In this document: piece after piece, positions 46,054-55,335 of the stretch
Layout of the letters: each line of letters begins with the position of its first letter
Position numbering within the stretch: position 1 is the stretch's first letter
NCBI RefSeq assembly: GCF_001078055.1
Contig: NZ_CP010777.1
Span: 236,408 to 300,407, forward strand
Length of the DNA: 64,000 bases
From: Rufibacter radiotolerans
GTDB taxonomy: Bacteria > Bacteroidota > Bacteroidia > Cytophagales > Hymenobacteraceae
Direction: 5' to 3'
Notes under the pieces: generated by a model
Seen by the model: only the letters and a program-made list of their open reading frames with translations
Database searches by the model: none
What the model was told of the DNA's origin: nothing
Position numbers and translations under genes: made by a program

Positions 46054-46824
46054 ATGATTATTTACAAAACGGAAGAAGAGATTGAGCTTATAAGACAAAG
46101 TGCTAACATCCTCAGCCAGGTGCACGGTGAAATAGCCAAGCATGTGGCAGAGGGTGTTACAACCTTAAAATTGGATTCCGTTGCTGAGGAGTTTATCAGA
46201 GATAACGGCGGTTCTCCCTCTTTTAAAGGATATAATGGGTTTAAGCATAGTTTATGTATCAGCTTAAATTCAGCGGTAGTACACGGAATACCAAGTAAAT
46301 ATTCTCTGCAATCTGGAGATGTAGTATCTATAGATTGTGGAGTTTTTTTTCAGGGCTTTCACAGTGACAGTGCCTATACTCATGCAGTTGGAGAAGTAGA
46401 GCCAGAAGTGGCAGAGTTACTACTCCATACTAAAGAGTCTTTATACAAAGGAATAGAATATGCCGTTGCCGGTGCCCGTATAGGAGACATTGGTTTTGCC
46501 ATTCAATCTCATGTGGAGCAATTTGGTTACGGTGTAGTTAGGGAGTTGGTAGGCCACGGCCTTGGCAAGAGTTTACATGAAGGCCCTGAAGTCCCCAATT
46601 ATGGGAAGAGGGGACAAGGTATGAAACTTCAGGAAGGTCTGGTTCTAGCCATTGAACCCATGGTTAATTTAGGGTCCAGACATGTGGTTCAAGAGAATGA
46701 CGGCTGGACTATCAGAACCAGAGATAAAAAACCATCTGCGCATTTTGAACATACGGTAGTAATAAGAAAAGGCAAAGCTGAGATTTTAACAACTTTTGAT
46801 TACATAGATAAAGCACTAAATTAA
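46054..46824 (+). CDS. map: Methionine aminopeptidase, type I
   Basis: Removes the initiator Met from nascent proteins in the cytoplasm. It has 256 residues. The five metal ligands are visible as D94, D105, H168, E201 and E232, with the substrate-binding H77 (VVHGIP). There is no N-terminal SH3 extension. It sits between secY and infA, the common order. Confidence 0.98.
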   Translation: MIIYKTEEEIELIRQSANILSQVHGEIAKHVAEGVTTLKLDSVAEEFIRDNGGSPSFKGYNGFKHSLCISLNSAVVHGIPSKYSLQSGDVVSIDCGVFFQGFHSDSAYTHAVGEVEPEVAELLLHTKESLYKGIEYAVAGARIGDIGFAIQSHVEQFGYGVVRELVGHGLGKSLHEGPEVPNYGKRGQGMKLQEGLVLAIEPMVNLGSRHVVQENDGWTIRTRDKKPSAHFEHTVVIRKGKAEILTTFDYIDKALN

Positions 46825-46827
46825 TAC

Positions 46828-47046
46828 ATGGCTAAACAGTCTTCCATCGAACAAGACGGTACCATCATTGAGGCACTATCCAATGCAATGTTTCGGGTAG
46901 AATTAGAAAATGGCCATCAAGTTATTGCTCACATTTCCGGAAAGATGCGGATGCACTACATCAAGATTCTTCCCGGTGACAGAGTAAAATTGGAAATGTC
47001 TCCTTACGACCTTAGTAAAGGTAGAATAGTTTACAGATACAAATAA
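46828..47046 (+). CDS. infA: Translation initiation factor IF-1
   Basis: OB-fold factor blocking the A site during initiation. It has 72 residues. [39 protein letters not shown] and [11 protein letters not shown] are the family pattern. Confidence 0.98.
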   Translation: MAKQSSIEQDGTIIEALSNAMFRVELENGHQVIAHISGKMRMHYIKILPGDRVKLEMSPYDLSKGRIVYRYK

Positions 47047-47050
47047 ACAG

Positions 47051-47167
47051 ATGAAAGTAAAAGCGTCAGTTAAGAAGCGCAGTGAAGACTGCAAGGTGAT
47101 CAGACGTAAAGGCAAGCTTTACGTGATAAACAAGAAGAATCCACGTTATAAACAAAGACAAGGTTAA
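47051..47167 (+). CDS. rpmJ: 50S ribosomal protein L36 (zinc-free form)
   Basis: A 38-residue protein starting [20 protein letters not shown] and ending [12 protein letters not shown], 4 nt after infA. Only Cys14 remains of the zinc-binding Cys/His set, so this is the C-minus form that needs no zinc. Confidence 0.96.
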   Translation: MKVKASVKKRSEDCKVIRRKGKLYVINKKNPRYKQRQG

Positions 47168-47176
47168 TTTTAAAAC

Positions 47177-47554
47177 ATGGCTAGAATAGCAGGAGTTGAT
47201 ATTCCAGATAACAAAAGAGGCGAGATCGCTTTGACGTACATCTACGGCATTGGTCGTAAGTTGTCACAGTCTATTTTGGTGAAGGCTGGGGTGGATCTTG
47301 ACACTAAAGTTAAAGATTGGACAGAGGAGCAAGCCGGGGAAATCCGTAATGTGATTGCTTCTGAGATCAAAGTTGAAGGTGTTCTTCGTTCTGAAGTACA
47401 ATTGCACATCAAGCGTTTGATGGACATCGGTAGCTACCGTGGTTTACGTCACAGAAAAGGTTTACCAGTAAGAGGTCAGAGAACCAAGAACAACTCTAGA
47501 ACTCGTAAGGGTAAGCGTAAAACTGTTGCAAATAAGAAGAAGGCATCTAAATAA
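47177..47554 (+). CDS. rpsM: 30S ribosomal protein S13
   Basis: 30S head protein bridging to the 50S and to P-site tRNA. It has 125 residues. [40 protein letters not shown] and the basic tail [13 protein letters not shown] end [15 protein letters not shown] are typical. Confidence 0.98.
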   Translation: MARIAGVDIPDNKRGEIALTYIYGIGRKLSQSILVKAGVDLDTKVKDWTEEQAGEIRNVIASEIKVEGVLRSEVQLHIKRLMDIGSYRGLRHRKGLPVRGQRTKNNSRTRKGKRKTVANKKKASK

Positions 47555-47564
47555 TTAAACGACA

Positions 47565-47957
47565 ATGGCTCAGAAAAGAAAAGACAAGGCCAAGAAGCGC
47601 GTGGTTGTGGTGGAGCCTGTTGGTCAGGTACACATCAAAGCTTCTTTCAATAATATTATCATCTCTGTTACCAACATCAATGGCCAGGTTATCTCCTGGG
47701 CTTCTGCTGGTAAAATGGGATTCAAAGGGTCTAAGAAAAATACTCCTTATGCTGCTCAGATGGCCGCCGCAGATTGCGGTAAGGTTGCCTATGAAGCTGG
47801 TATGAGAAAGGCTGAAGTGTTTGTAAAAGGCCCAGGAGCTGGACGTGAGTCAGCTATCCGGACTATGCAAAATGTGGGTATTGAGGTAACTTCTATCAAA
47901 GACGTGACTCCTCTTCCTCATAACGGATGTCGTCCTCCAAAGCGCAGAAGAGTTTAA
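47565..47957 (+). CDS. rpsK: 30S ribosomal protein S11
   Basis: Platform protein at the mRNA exit. It has 130 residues. [37 protein letters not shown] and [17 protein letters not shown] at the end are diagnostic. Confidence 0.98.
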   Translation: MAQKRKDKAKKRVVVVEPVGQVHIKASFNNIIISVTNINGQVISWASAGKMGFKGSKKNTPYAAQMAAADCGKVAYEAGMRKAEVFVKGPGAGRESAIRTMQNVGIEVTSIKDVTPLPHNGCRPPKRRRV

Positions 47958-47979
47958 GGATATTATTTAGTATTAGAAC

Positions 47980-48585
47980 ATGGCAAGATATACAGGCCCT
48001 AAGAGTAAAATCTCTAGAAGATATAACGAACCAATTTTTGGACCAAGCAAAGCGCTCGCTAAAAAAGCGTATGGTCCAGGTCAGCATGGCCGTGGTCGTA
48101 GAAAAAAGCAATCTGAGTATGCCATCCAGTTAATGGAGAAGCAGAAAGCCAAATACATCTATGGTGTATTGGAAAAGCAGTTTGCCAATTTGTTTGATAA
48201 AGCTGCCCGTAAAACAGGTATCACTGGTGAAAACTTACTTGGTCTCCTGGAGGCTAGATTAGACAACACGGTTTATCGTTTAGGCATTGCTCCAACCAGA
48301 CGTGCTGCACGTCAGTTGGTAAACCACAACCACATTCAAGTTAACGGTGGGGTTGTGAACATTGCTTCTTACACGCTGCGTCCTGGTGATGTAGTGAGTG
48401 TACGTGAGAAGTCCAAGTCATTAGAAGCTATTACTACCAGCCTGTCTGCGCGTAATGCCCGTCAATTCACCTGGTTAGAGTGGGATACCAACCTTATGGC
48501 TGGTAAGTTTATCGCCACTCCTCAGCGTGATCAGATCCCTGAAAAAATTCAGGAGCAGCTGATTGTCGAGCTTTACTCTAAGTAA
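47980..48585 (+). CDS. rpsD: 30S ribosomal protein S4
   Basis: Primary 16S binder and assembly initiator. It has 201 residues. The start [20 protein letters not shown] lacks zinc-binding cysteines. The S4 RNA-binding domain contains [20 protein letters not shown] and [12 protein letters not shown]. It lies between rpsK and rpoA, as in most bacteria. Confidence 0.98.
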   Translation: MARYTGPKSKISRRYNEPIFGPSKALAKKAYGPGQHGRGRRKKQSEYAIQLMEKQKAKYIYGVLEKQFANLFDKAARKTGITGENLLGLLEARLDNTVYRLGIAPTRRAARQLVNHNHIQVNGGVVNIASYTLRPGDVVSVREKSKSLEAITTSLSARNARQFTWLEWDTNLMAGKFIATPQRDQIPEKIQEQLIVELYSK

Positions 48586-48624
48586 TGAGTTCTAATTTTA
48601 AGTGTCAACCTTAAACCAGCAATC

Positions 48625-49614
48625 ATGTCAATATTAGCCTTTCAAATGCCGGAGAAAGTCGTGATGGAGAAATCCGATGACTTTAATGGGCAGTTTGAAT
48701 TTAAGCCGCTAGAAAAGGGCTATGGTGTTACCATTGGGAATGCGCTGAGAAGAATTCTTCTCTCCTCATTGGAAGGCTTTGCCATCTCCAGCATCCGTAT
48801 TCCTAGTGTGCTCCATGAGTTCTCTACCATTGAAGGTGTGGTTGAAGATGTCTCTGAGATTATCCTGAACCTGAAAATGGTTCGCTTCAAGAAGATTGGT
48901 GACCTGGTTGATGATAAGATCACTGTTAGCATCAGCAAACAAGATACCTTTACGGCCGGGGACATTAACAAATTCTCTGGTTCGTTCCAGGTATTGAACC
49001 CTGACCTGGTGATTTGTCACCTAGACCCTGAAGCCTCTTTTGAAATTGAGTTAACCATTCAGAAGGGTAGAGGATATGTGCCTGCAGAAGAAAACAAGCC
49101 TGTAGACCAGGTGTTCGGCCAAATTTCTATTGATGCTATTTTCACTCCTGTAAAGAATGTGAAATTCAGCGTGGAGAACACTCGGGTGGAGCAGAAAACT
49201 GACTACGAGCGTCTATTGTTAGAAATTACCACTGATGGATCAATTCATCCGGAAGATGCCTTGAAAGGCGCTGCCAATATCTTGATCCAGCACTTTATGC
49301 TGTTCTCTGACAACACCATGACTTTTGAAACAGTGAAGCCTGAAGAGGAAGAAGCTGTGGACGAAGAAATGCTGCACATGAGAAAAGTGCTGAAGACCCC
49401 TCTGCATGACATGGATCTTTCCGTTCGCGCATACAACTGCTTAAAGGCAGCAGATATCAGAACGCTTGGAGATTTAGTTCAGCTGGATCTTTCAGACATG
49501 ATGAAATTCCGTAACTTTGGCAAAAAGTCATTAACTGAGTTGGAAAACCTGGTTGCTGAAAAAGGCCTTAACTTCGGGATGGATATCTCCAAGTACAAAT
49601 TAGAAGAAGATTAG
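48625..49614 (+). CDS. rpoA: DNA-directed RNA polymerase subunit alpha
   Basis: Assembly platform of RNA polymerase. It has 329 residues. The N-terminal domain has [25 protein letters not shown] residues about 31-50. The C-terminal domain (from about 245) has the DNA-contact helix-hairpin-helix [20 protein letters not shown] and [20 protein letters not shown]. It is followed by rplQ. Confidence 0.99.
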   Translation: MSILAFQMPEKVVMEKSDDFNGQFEFKPLEKGYGVTIGNALRRILLSSLEGFAISSIRIPSVLHEFSTIEGVVEDVSEIILNLKMVRFKKIGDLVDDKITVSISKQDTFTAGDINKFSGSFQVLNPDLVICHLDPEASFEIELTIQKGRGYVPAEENKPVDQVFGQISIDAIFTPVKNVKFSVENTRVEQKTDYERLLLEITTDGSIHPEDALKGAANILIQHFMLFSDNTMTFETVKPEEEEAVDEEMLHMRKVLKTPLHDMDLSVRAYNCLKAADIRTLGDLVQLDLSDMMKFRNFGKKSLTELENLVAEKGLNFGMDISKYKLEED

Positions 49615-49682
49615 TAATCCTACGGCATAATTCCCGATCCCGTAAAGGTTGATCGACGGTATGCACGTGCACAATCAATTAA

Positions 49683-50204
49683 ATGAGACACGGTAAAAAA
49701 AACAATCACCTAGGTAGGACTGCTTCCCACCGCGCCGCTATGTTATCTAACATGGCCGCATCACTTATTCTTCACAAGCGGTTAGTTACCACGGTAGCCA
49801 AAGCCAAAGCACTACGCAAGTATGCTGAGCCTTTGCTAACCAAAGGTAAAAGCGACACTACTCACTCTCGTCGTACAGTTTTCTCTTACCTGCAAAGTAA
49901 AGAAGCCGTTAAGGAGTTGTTTGATGGAATCGCTGCAAAAATTGCTGGTCGTCCTGGCGGCTATACCCGCATTATCAAAACGGGTACTCGTCTTGGTGAC
50001 AACGCAGAGATGTGTATCATTGAGTTAGTAGACTACAACGAGGATATGCTTTCTACAAAAGGTGCTGAAGGTGCTGGCAAAGCCAAAACCAGACGCCGTT
50101 CTGCTGGTAAGAAAAAAGAAGGTGCTGCTCAGGCAGATGCTTCTGCTCCTGCCGCTGAAGGTGCCGCACCGGCTGAGAATGTTGAAACTCCAGCAGCAGA
50201 ATAA
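49683..50204 (+). CDS. rplQ: 50S ribosomal protein L17 with Ala-rich tail
   Basis: 50S protein near the tunnel exit. The conserved body (1-120) starts [21 protein letters not shown] tail of about 50 residues rich in Ala, Lys and Glu ([18 protein letters not shown] and following) brings it to 173 residues, longer than the E. coli protein of about 127. It ends the ribosomal run and is followed by a terminator. Confidence 0.97.
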   Translation: MRHGKKNNHLGRTASHRAAMLSNMAASLILHKRLVTTVAKAKALRKYAEPLLTKGKSDTTHSRRTVFSYLQSKEAVKELFDGIAAKIAGRPGGYTRIIKTGTRLGDNAEMCIIELVDYNEDMLSTKGAEGAGKAKTRRRSAGKKKEGAAQADASAPAAEGAAPAENVETPAAE

Positions 50205-50224
50205 CGAAAATGCAATAAATTATG

Positions 50225-50258
50225 AAAAGGGATACGAGATTACTCGTATCCCTTTTTT
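50225..50258 (+). terminator. Terminator of the ribosomal protein run
   Basis: A perfect 14-bp stem AAAAGGGATACGAG / CTCGTATCCCTTTT with a 4-nt loop and a T-run. Confidence 0.9.
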
Positions 50259-50282
50259 ATTTTTGCTACATATTTAATTAGA

Positions 50283-51398
50283 ATGAAGCTTCATACAACA
50301 ACTGATGCAGTATTGGTGCTGGAAGACGGCACCTTCTTCCGGGGCAAGAGCCTGGGGAAAATTGGGACCACTGGCGGTGAGATCTGTTTCAATACAGGGA
50401 TGACCGGCTATCAGGAGATCTTCACAGATCCTTCTTACTATGGTCAGGTTGTGATTACCACCGTGGCGCACGTGGGTAATTATGGCGTGCAGCCAGAAGA
50501 GGTGGAATCTAATAATATCCAGATCAAAGGGCTTATCTGTAAAGAGTTCTCCCATCACTTCTCCAGAAAGACCGCTGAAGGTTCTCTTCAGGAATATTTT
50601 GAGAAGGCTGGGGTAGTGGGCATCTGTGAAATTGATACCCGTGAGTTGGTTAGGTACATCAGAGACAAAGGTGTAATGAATTGCATCATTTCCTCTGAGA
50701 CGGCAGATGTAGAGGCTTTGAAAGAGCAATTGAAGCAAATTCCTTCTATGGACGGCCTGGAGCTTTCCTCCAAAGTCTCTACCACCACAGAGTATGATTT
50801 GCCAGCCACCGAGAAGCGTTTTAAAGTTGCGGTGCTTGATCTTGGCGTAAAGCGCAATATTCTCAACAACCTCACCAGCAGGGGCTGTGAATGCCGCGTG
50901 TTCCCTTATGGTACCACCTTTGACGAGATGGAAGCCTGGGGACCAGATGGATACTTTATCTCCAACGGTCCTGGTGATCCTGCGGTAACTACCCAGGCAG
51001 AGAAAACCGTGGAGCAGATCCTGAATGTGGAAAGACCTATGTTCGGAATTTGCATGGGGCATCAGATCTTGGCGCAGGCCAACGGTATCCCTACCTATAA
51101 AATGCACAATGGGCACAGGGGATTGAACCACCCCGTTAAAAACCTGGTTACTGGCCGTAGCGAAATTACCTCGCAGAACCACGGGTTCGCGGTTGACCCC
51201 GAGGCCGTCAAAAACAACCCCAACGTAGAAGTGACCCACATTAACCTGAATGATAACACCATTGAGGGCATAAGGATCAAGAACAAGCCGGCCTTCTCGG
51301 TGCAGTACCACCCAGAGTCTTCGCCGGGCCCACATGACTCTGAGTACCTATTTGACCTCTTTGTGGAGTTAATGGAGAAAGACAAGAAGAATTCCTAA
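50283..51398 (+). CDS. carA: Carbamoyl-phosphate synthase small subunit
   Basis: Glutamine amidotransferase subunit that supplies ammonia to CarB for carbamoyl phosphate (pyrimidines and arginine). It has 371 residues. The N-terminal CPSase domain includes FNTGMTGYQEIFTDPSY. The class I amidotransferase triad is Cys257 (GICMGHQ), His343 and Glu345 (QYHPES). carB is not in the window. It follows the rplQ terminator, a neighbourhood conserved in Cytophagales. Confidence 0.98.
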   Translation: MKLHTTTDAVLVLEDGTFFRGKSLGKIGTTGGEICFNTGMTGYQEIFTDPSYYGQVVITTVAHVGNYGVQPEEVESNNIQIKGLICKEFSHHFSRKTAEGSLQEYFEKAGVVGICEIDTRELVRYIRDKGVMNCIISSETADVEALKEQLKQIPSMDGLELSSKVSTTTEYDLPATEKRFKVAVLDLGVKRNILNNLTSRGCECRVFPYGTTFDEMEAWGPDGYFISNGPGDPAVTTQAEKTVEQILNVERPMFGICMGHQILAQANGIPTYKMHNGHRGLNHPVKNLVTGRSEITSQNHGFAVDPEAVKNNPNVEVTHINLNDNTIEGIRIKNKPAFSVQYHPESSPGPHDSEYLFDLFVELMEKDKKNS

Positions 51399-51407
51399 AC
51401 AAAATAG

Positions 51408-52691
<1,284 letters not shown>

Positions 52692-52721
52692 TTGTAAGGG
52701 AGCCTAGTCTGAATTGGATTC

Positions 52722-52759
52722 TGTTTTGGGCCTGTTTTCTTTAAAACGGCCTTAAAACG
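52722..52759. repeat. GGCCTGTTTT palindrome copy
   Basis: TGTTTTGGGCCTGTTTT, loop, AAAACGGCCTTAAAACG. It lies 30 nt past the eno stop. Confidence 0.75.
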
Positions 52760-52816
52760 AAATTTCAAGAATAGATAGGCTCTCTTATAGATACCTTCTG
52801 GAAACTTTGTAAATTC

Positions 52817-52850
52817 ATGGCGGCAAGCGAGAGCTTGCCGCCATTTTTTT
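52817..52850 (+). terminator. Perfect intrinsic terminator just before divIC
   Basis: A 12-bp perfect stem ATGGCGGCAAGC / GCTTGCCGCCAT with a GAGA loop and a 7-nt T-run, ending 12 nt before the divIC ATG. It can serve eno, but its position also makes it a potential attenuator for divIC. Confidence 0.87.
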
Positions 52851-52862
52851 GTAGTTTTCCTT

Positions 52863-53168
52863 ATGTTGGCACGCGTACCTAAATTCTTCAGAAGCTTTTA
52901 CTTTCTCACCACCCTGGCGTTTCTGGTCTGGATGTCTTTCTTTGACTCCAATGATTTCCTGACCCAGTACCAGACCAGCCGCAAGCTCTCCATTCTGGAA
53001 GAGGAGCGGGACTACTATGTAGAGAAGATTGCCGAGGTGCAGAAAGACCGCCGCGAACTGATGAGCAACCCGCAATTGCTGGAGAAATTCGCGCGGGAGA
53101 AATACCTCATGAAAAAGCCCACCGAGGACCTGTATCTGATTGTAGTAAAAGACGAGGAAGAAAAGTAA
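52863..53168 (+). CDS. Septum formation initiator, FtsB/DivIC family
   Basis: A bitopic inner-membrane division protein of 101 residues. One transmembrane helix (about 11-28, FRSFYFLTTLAFLVWMSF) is followed by a coiled coil (LSILEEERDYYVEKIAEVQKDRRELM) and the family end EKFAREKYLMKKPTEDLYLI. It would bridge FtsL and FtsQ at the septum. The first Met is needed for the membrane segment, so the start is firm despite the terminator just upstream. Confidence 0.88.
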   Translation: MLARVPKFFRSFYFLTTLAFLVWMSFFDSNDFLTQYQTSRKLSILEEERDYYVEKIAEVQKDRRELMSNPQLLEKFAREKYLMKKPTEDLYLIVVKDEEEK

Positions 53169-53183
53169 TTCCTTCTTACCCCA

Positions 53184-53231
53184 TAAAAGCAGAACGCGCA
53201 GCTCTACCAAGGGCTGCGCGTTCTGCTTTTA
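53184..53231. terminator. Bidirectional terminator between divIC and hscA
   Basis: A 19-nt stem TAAAAGCAGAACGCGCAGC and its complement around a 10-nt loop, between converging genes. Confidence 0.88.
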
Positions 53232-53240
53232 TATATTTTC

Positions 53241-53278
53241 TGTTTTAAGCCCATTTTTCCGAAAACGGCCTCGAAACA
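53241..53278. repeat. GGCCTGTTTT palindrome copy
   Basis: TGTTTTAAGCCCATTTTTCC then GAAAACGGCCTCGAAACA, just past the hscA stop. Confidence 0.65.
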
Positions 53279-53280
53279 GG

Positions 53281-55140
53281 TTACTCAATCTTCTTGCCGG
53301 TCATGGCCTGCTTGATAGAGATCTGCATCACGCGCTCGGCAAAGGGGCTGGTTTGCTCTTCCAGCACATCTACGGCTCTAAGAATGGTGTCTTTATCGCC
53401 GGTAGGCAGGGCGTCTTTCAGGTTCTGCAAGTTCTGGCGGGTGAGTTCTATTTCCTCAGGGGTGAGGTGCTCCGCGTTTTTCTGCACGAAGCGCTCTACC
53501 TGATAGATCATCTGCTCTGCGGTGGTGCGGGCCTCAATAACCATGCGGGTGTTTACGTCTTCACGCGCGTGGGTGATGGAGTCCATAAGCATCTGCTCTA
53601 CTTGGGCATCGGTTAACCCGTACTGCGGTTTCACTTCCACCTCTTGGCGCACGCCTGATCGCAGTTCAACGGCTTCCACTTTCAGGATGCCATCGGCGTT
53701 CAGGATGAAGTTCACGTCTACCTTCGGGAAACCGGCGGGCATGGCGGGGATACCTTTGAGGTCAAACTCGGCTAGCTTACGGTTTTCCTTCACCAGGTCA
53801 CGCTCGCCTTGGTACACACTTATCTTCATGTTCACCTGACCGTCTACCGAGGTAGTATATTGCCTACCAGCCTTGGTAGGAATCTTGGAGTTACGCGGAA
53901 TGATGGAGTCCATGAGGCCGCCCATGGTCTCTATGCCCAGCGTGAGCGGGGTCACGTCCAGGAGCAGAATGTCTTTGCGGTTGCCGGCCAGCACATCGGC
54001 CTGGATGGCAGCGCCCAGTGCCACCACCTCGTCTGGGTTCAAAGAGTTGTTGGCTGGTTGCCCGAAGAAATCACTCACGGTCTGGTACACCAACGGCACC
54101 CGCGTAGAACCACCCACCATGATCACGGTGTCAATTTGCTCTGGTTGCAGGCCCGCGTCTTTCAACGCCATTTGGCAGGAAGCCATGGTGCGGTCTATGA
54201 TAGGCGTGATAAGGGTTTCAAAGGTGTGGCGGTCAAGTTTGAGGGTAAAGCCGTTCAAATCTGTTTTGAATTTCTCCTCATTGCTCAACGTCTTCTTGGC
54301 TTCCTCGGCCTGCAGGCGCAAGGCCTGAGACATATTGGCGTCCTGCGCAACCAGGTCGGTAAGCAAGGTGTTCTGCAGAAGCCAGTGGTTGATGATGGCG
54401 CGGTCCAGGTCATCGCCGCCCAGGTAGGTGTCACCGTTGGTAGAGAGCACTTCAAAGATGCCCTGGTGGATGCGCAGAATGGAAATATCAAAGGTGCCAC
54501 CGCCCAGGTCATACACGGCAATGGTGCGCTCCTCGGTCTGGTCCAGGCCAATGCCATAGGCCAGGGAAGCCGCGGTAGGTTCGTTCACAATACGCAGCAC
54601 CTCCAGCCCAGCTAGTTTGCCGGCGTCACGGGTGGCCTGGCGTTGGGAGTCATTGAAGTAAGCCGGCACGGTGATCACGGCGCGGTTCACCGGGGTTTTG
54701 AGGGCATGCTCGGCGCGGGCCTTCAGTTCTTTCAGGATCTCGGCAGAGAGTTCAATAGGCGAGTAGAACTTGTCCTGCACCCGTATCTTCACCAGCCCCT
54801 CAGAGTTGTCATCAATGATCTTATACCCGAAACTGTCCTTGTGCTCGCCCAGGTCATGGTAAGATTTGCCTAGCAAGCGTTTCACCGAGTAAATGGTGTT
54901 GGCCGGGTCTGAGATCAGGTAATCTTTGGCGGCATTGCCCACCAGCACTTCTCCGTTGACGGCAAAATGGACCACTGAGGGGACTATGGTGCCCATGCCC
55001 TGGTCATTAATGGCGATGGGCACGTGGTCTTCGGGGTGCATGTAGGCTACCAGGCTGTTGGTGGTACCCAGGTCAATACCCACAATCACCTCTTCTTTTT
55101 GGATAGAGGCGGTGGTTAAGTTTATTGCTATTTTGGCCAT
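53281..55140 (-). CDS. hscA: Hsp70-family chaperone, HscA-like
   Basis: ATP-dependent Hsp70 of 619 residues. The nucleotide-binding domain has GIDLGTTNS (21-29), AVITVPAYFNDSQRQATRDAG, VNEPTAASLAYG and YDLGGGTFDISIL. The substrate domain starts after LLLDVTPLTLGIETMGG. I call it HscA rather than DnaK because of the roughly 20-residue extension before GIDLGTT, the residues NSLVAYM instead of the DnaK-type NSCVAVM, and the lack of a glycine-rich acidic tail. HscA assists iron-sulfur cluster transfer. No isc genes are nearby, so the subfamily call is moderate. Confidence 0.85.
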   Translation of the reverse strand: MAKIAINLTTASIQKEEVIVGIDLGTTNSLVAYMHPEDHVPIAINDQGMGTIVPSVVHFAVNGEVLVGNAAKDYLISDPANTIYSVKRLLGKSYHDLGEHKDSFGYKIIDDNSEGLVKIRVQDKFYSPIELSAEILKELKARAEHALKTPVNRAVITVPAYFNDSQRQATRDAGKLAGLEVLRIVNEPTAASLAYGIGLDQTEERTIAVYDLGGGTFDISILRIHQGIFEVLSTNGDTYLGGDDLDRAIINHWLLQNTLLTDLVAQDANMSQALRLQAEEAKKTLSNEEKFKTDLNGFTLKLDRHTFETLITPIIDRTMASCQMALKDAGLQPEQIDTVIMVGGSTRVPLVYQTVSDFFGQPANNSLNPDEVVALGAAIQADVLAGNRKDILLLDVTPLTLGIETMGGLMDSIIPRNSKIPTKAGRQYTTSVDGQVNMKISVYQGERDLVKENRKLAEFDLKGIPAMPAGFPKVDVNFILNADGILKVEAVELRSGVRQEVEVKPQYGLTDAQVEQMLMDSITHAREDVNTRMVIEARTTAEQMIYQVERFVQKNAEHLTPEEIELTRQNLQNLKDALPTGDKDTILRAVDVLEEQTSPFAERVMQISIKQAMTGKKIE

Positions 55141-55178
55141 GCTGTCAGGTTTTAAGGCGCGCCCGCAGGCACACTCCG

Positions 55179-55186
55179 CAAAAGTA
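55179..55186 (-). promoter_or_regulatory. -7 box TACTTTTG for hscA
   Basis: A perfect TAnnTTTG match on the minus strand, about 39 nt upstream of the ATG. Confidence 0.55.
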
Positions 55187-55252
55187 CGAAGAAATAGCCT
55201 GTGAACAGGAGTACGGTTTCTCCTTAGTAACTGATTGGAATGGCGCTACATA

Positions 55253-55283
55253 AAAAAGCCCCGCTAACTAAGGCGGGGCTTTT
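55253..55283 (-). terminator. Terminator after the zinc metalloprotease gene
   Basis: AAAAGCCCCGC / GCGGGGCTTTT with an 8-nt loop. On the minus strand it is followed by a T-run, so it fits the gene ending at 55336. Confidence 0.85.
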
Positions 55284-55297
55284 CTGTTTAAGTATTC

Positions 55298-55335
55298 TGT
55301 TTTAGGCCTGTTTTGCCAAAAACAGGCCTAAAACG
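55298..55335. repeat. GGCCTGTTTT palindrome, near-perfect copy
   Basis: GTTTTAGGCCTGTTTT / AAAACAGGCCTAAAAC, fully complementary. It abuts the stop codon of the metalloprotease gene. Confidence 0.85.

Noticed and set aside
53809..54615. 268-codon open frame antisense to hscA
   Set aside because: It is a long shadow frame caused by the codon bias of the Hsp70 gene, with no protein-like features.
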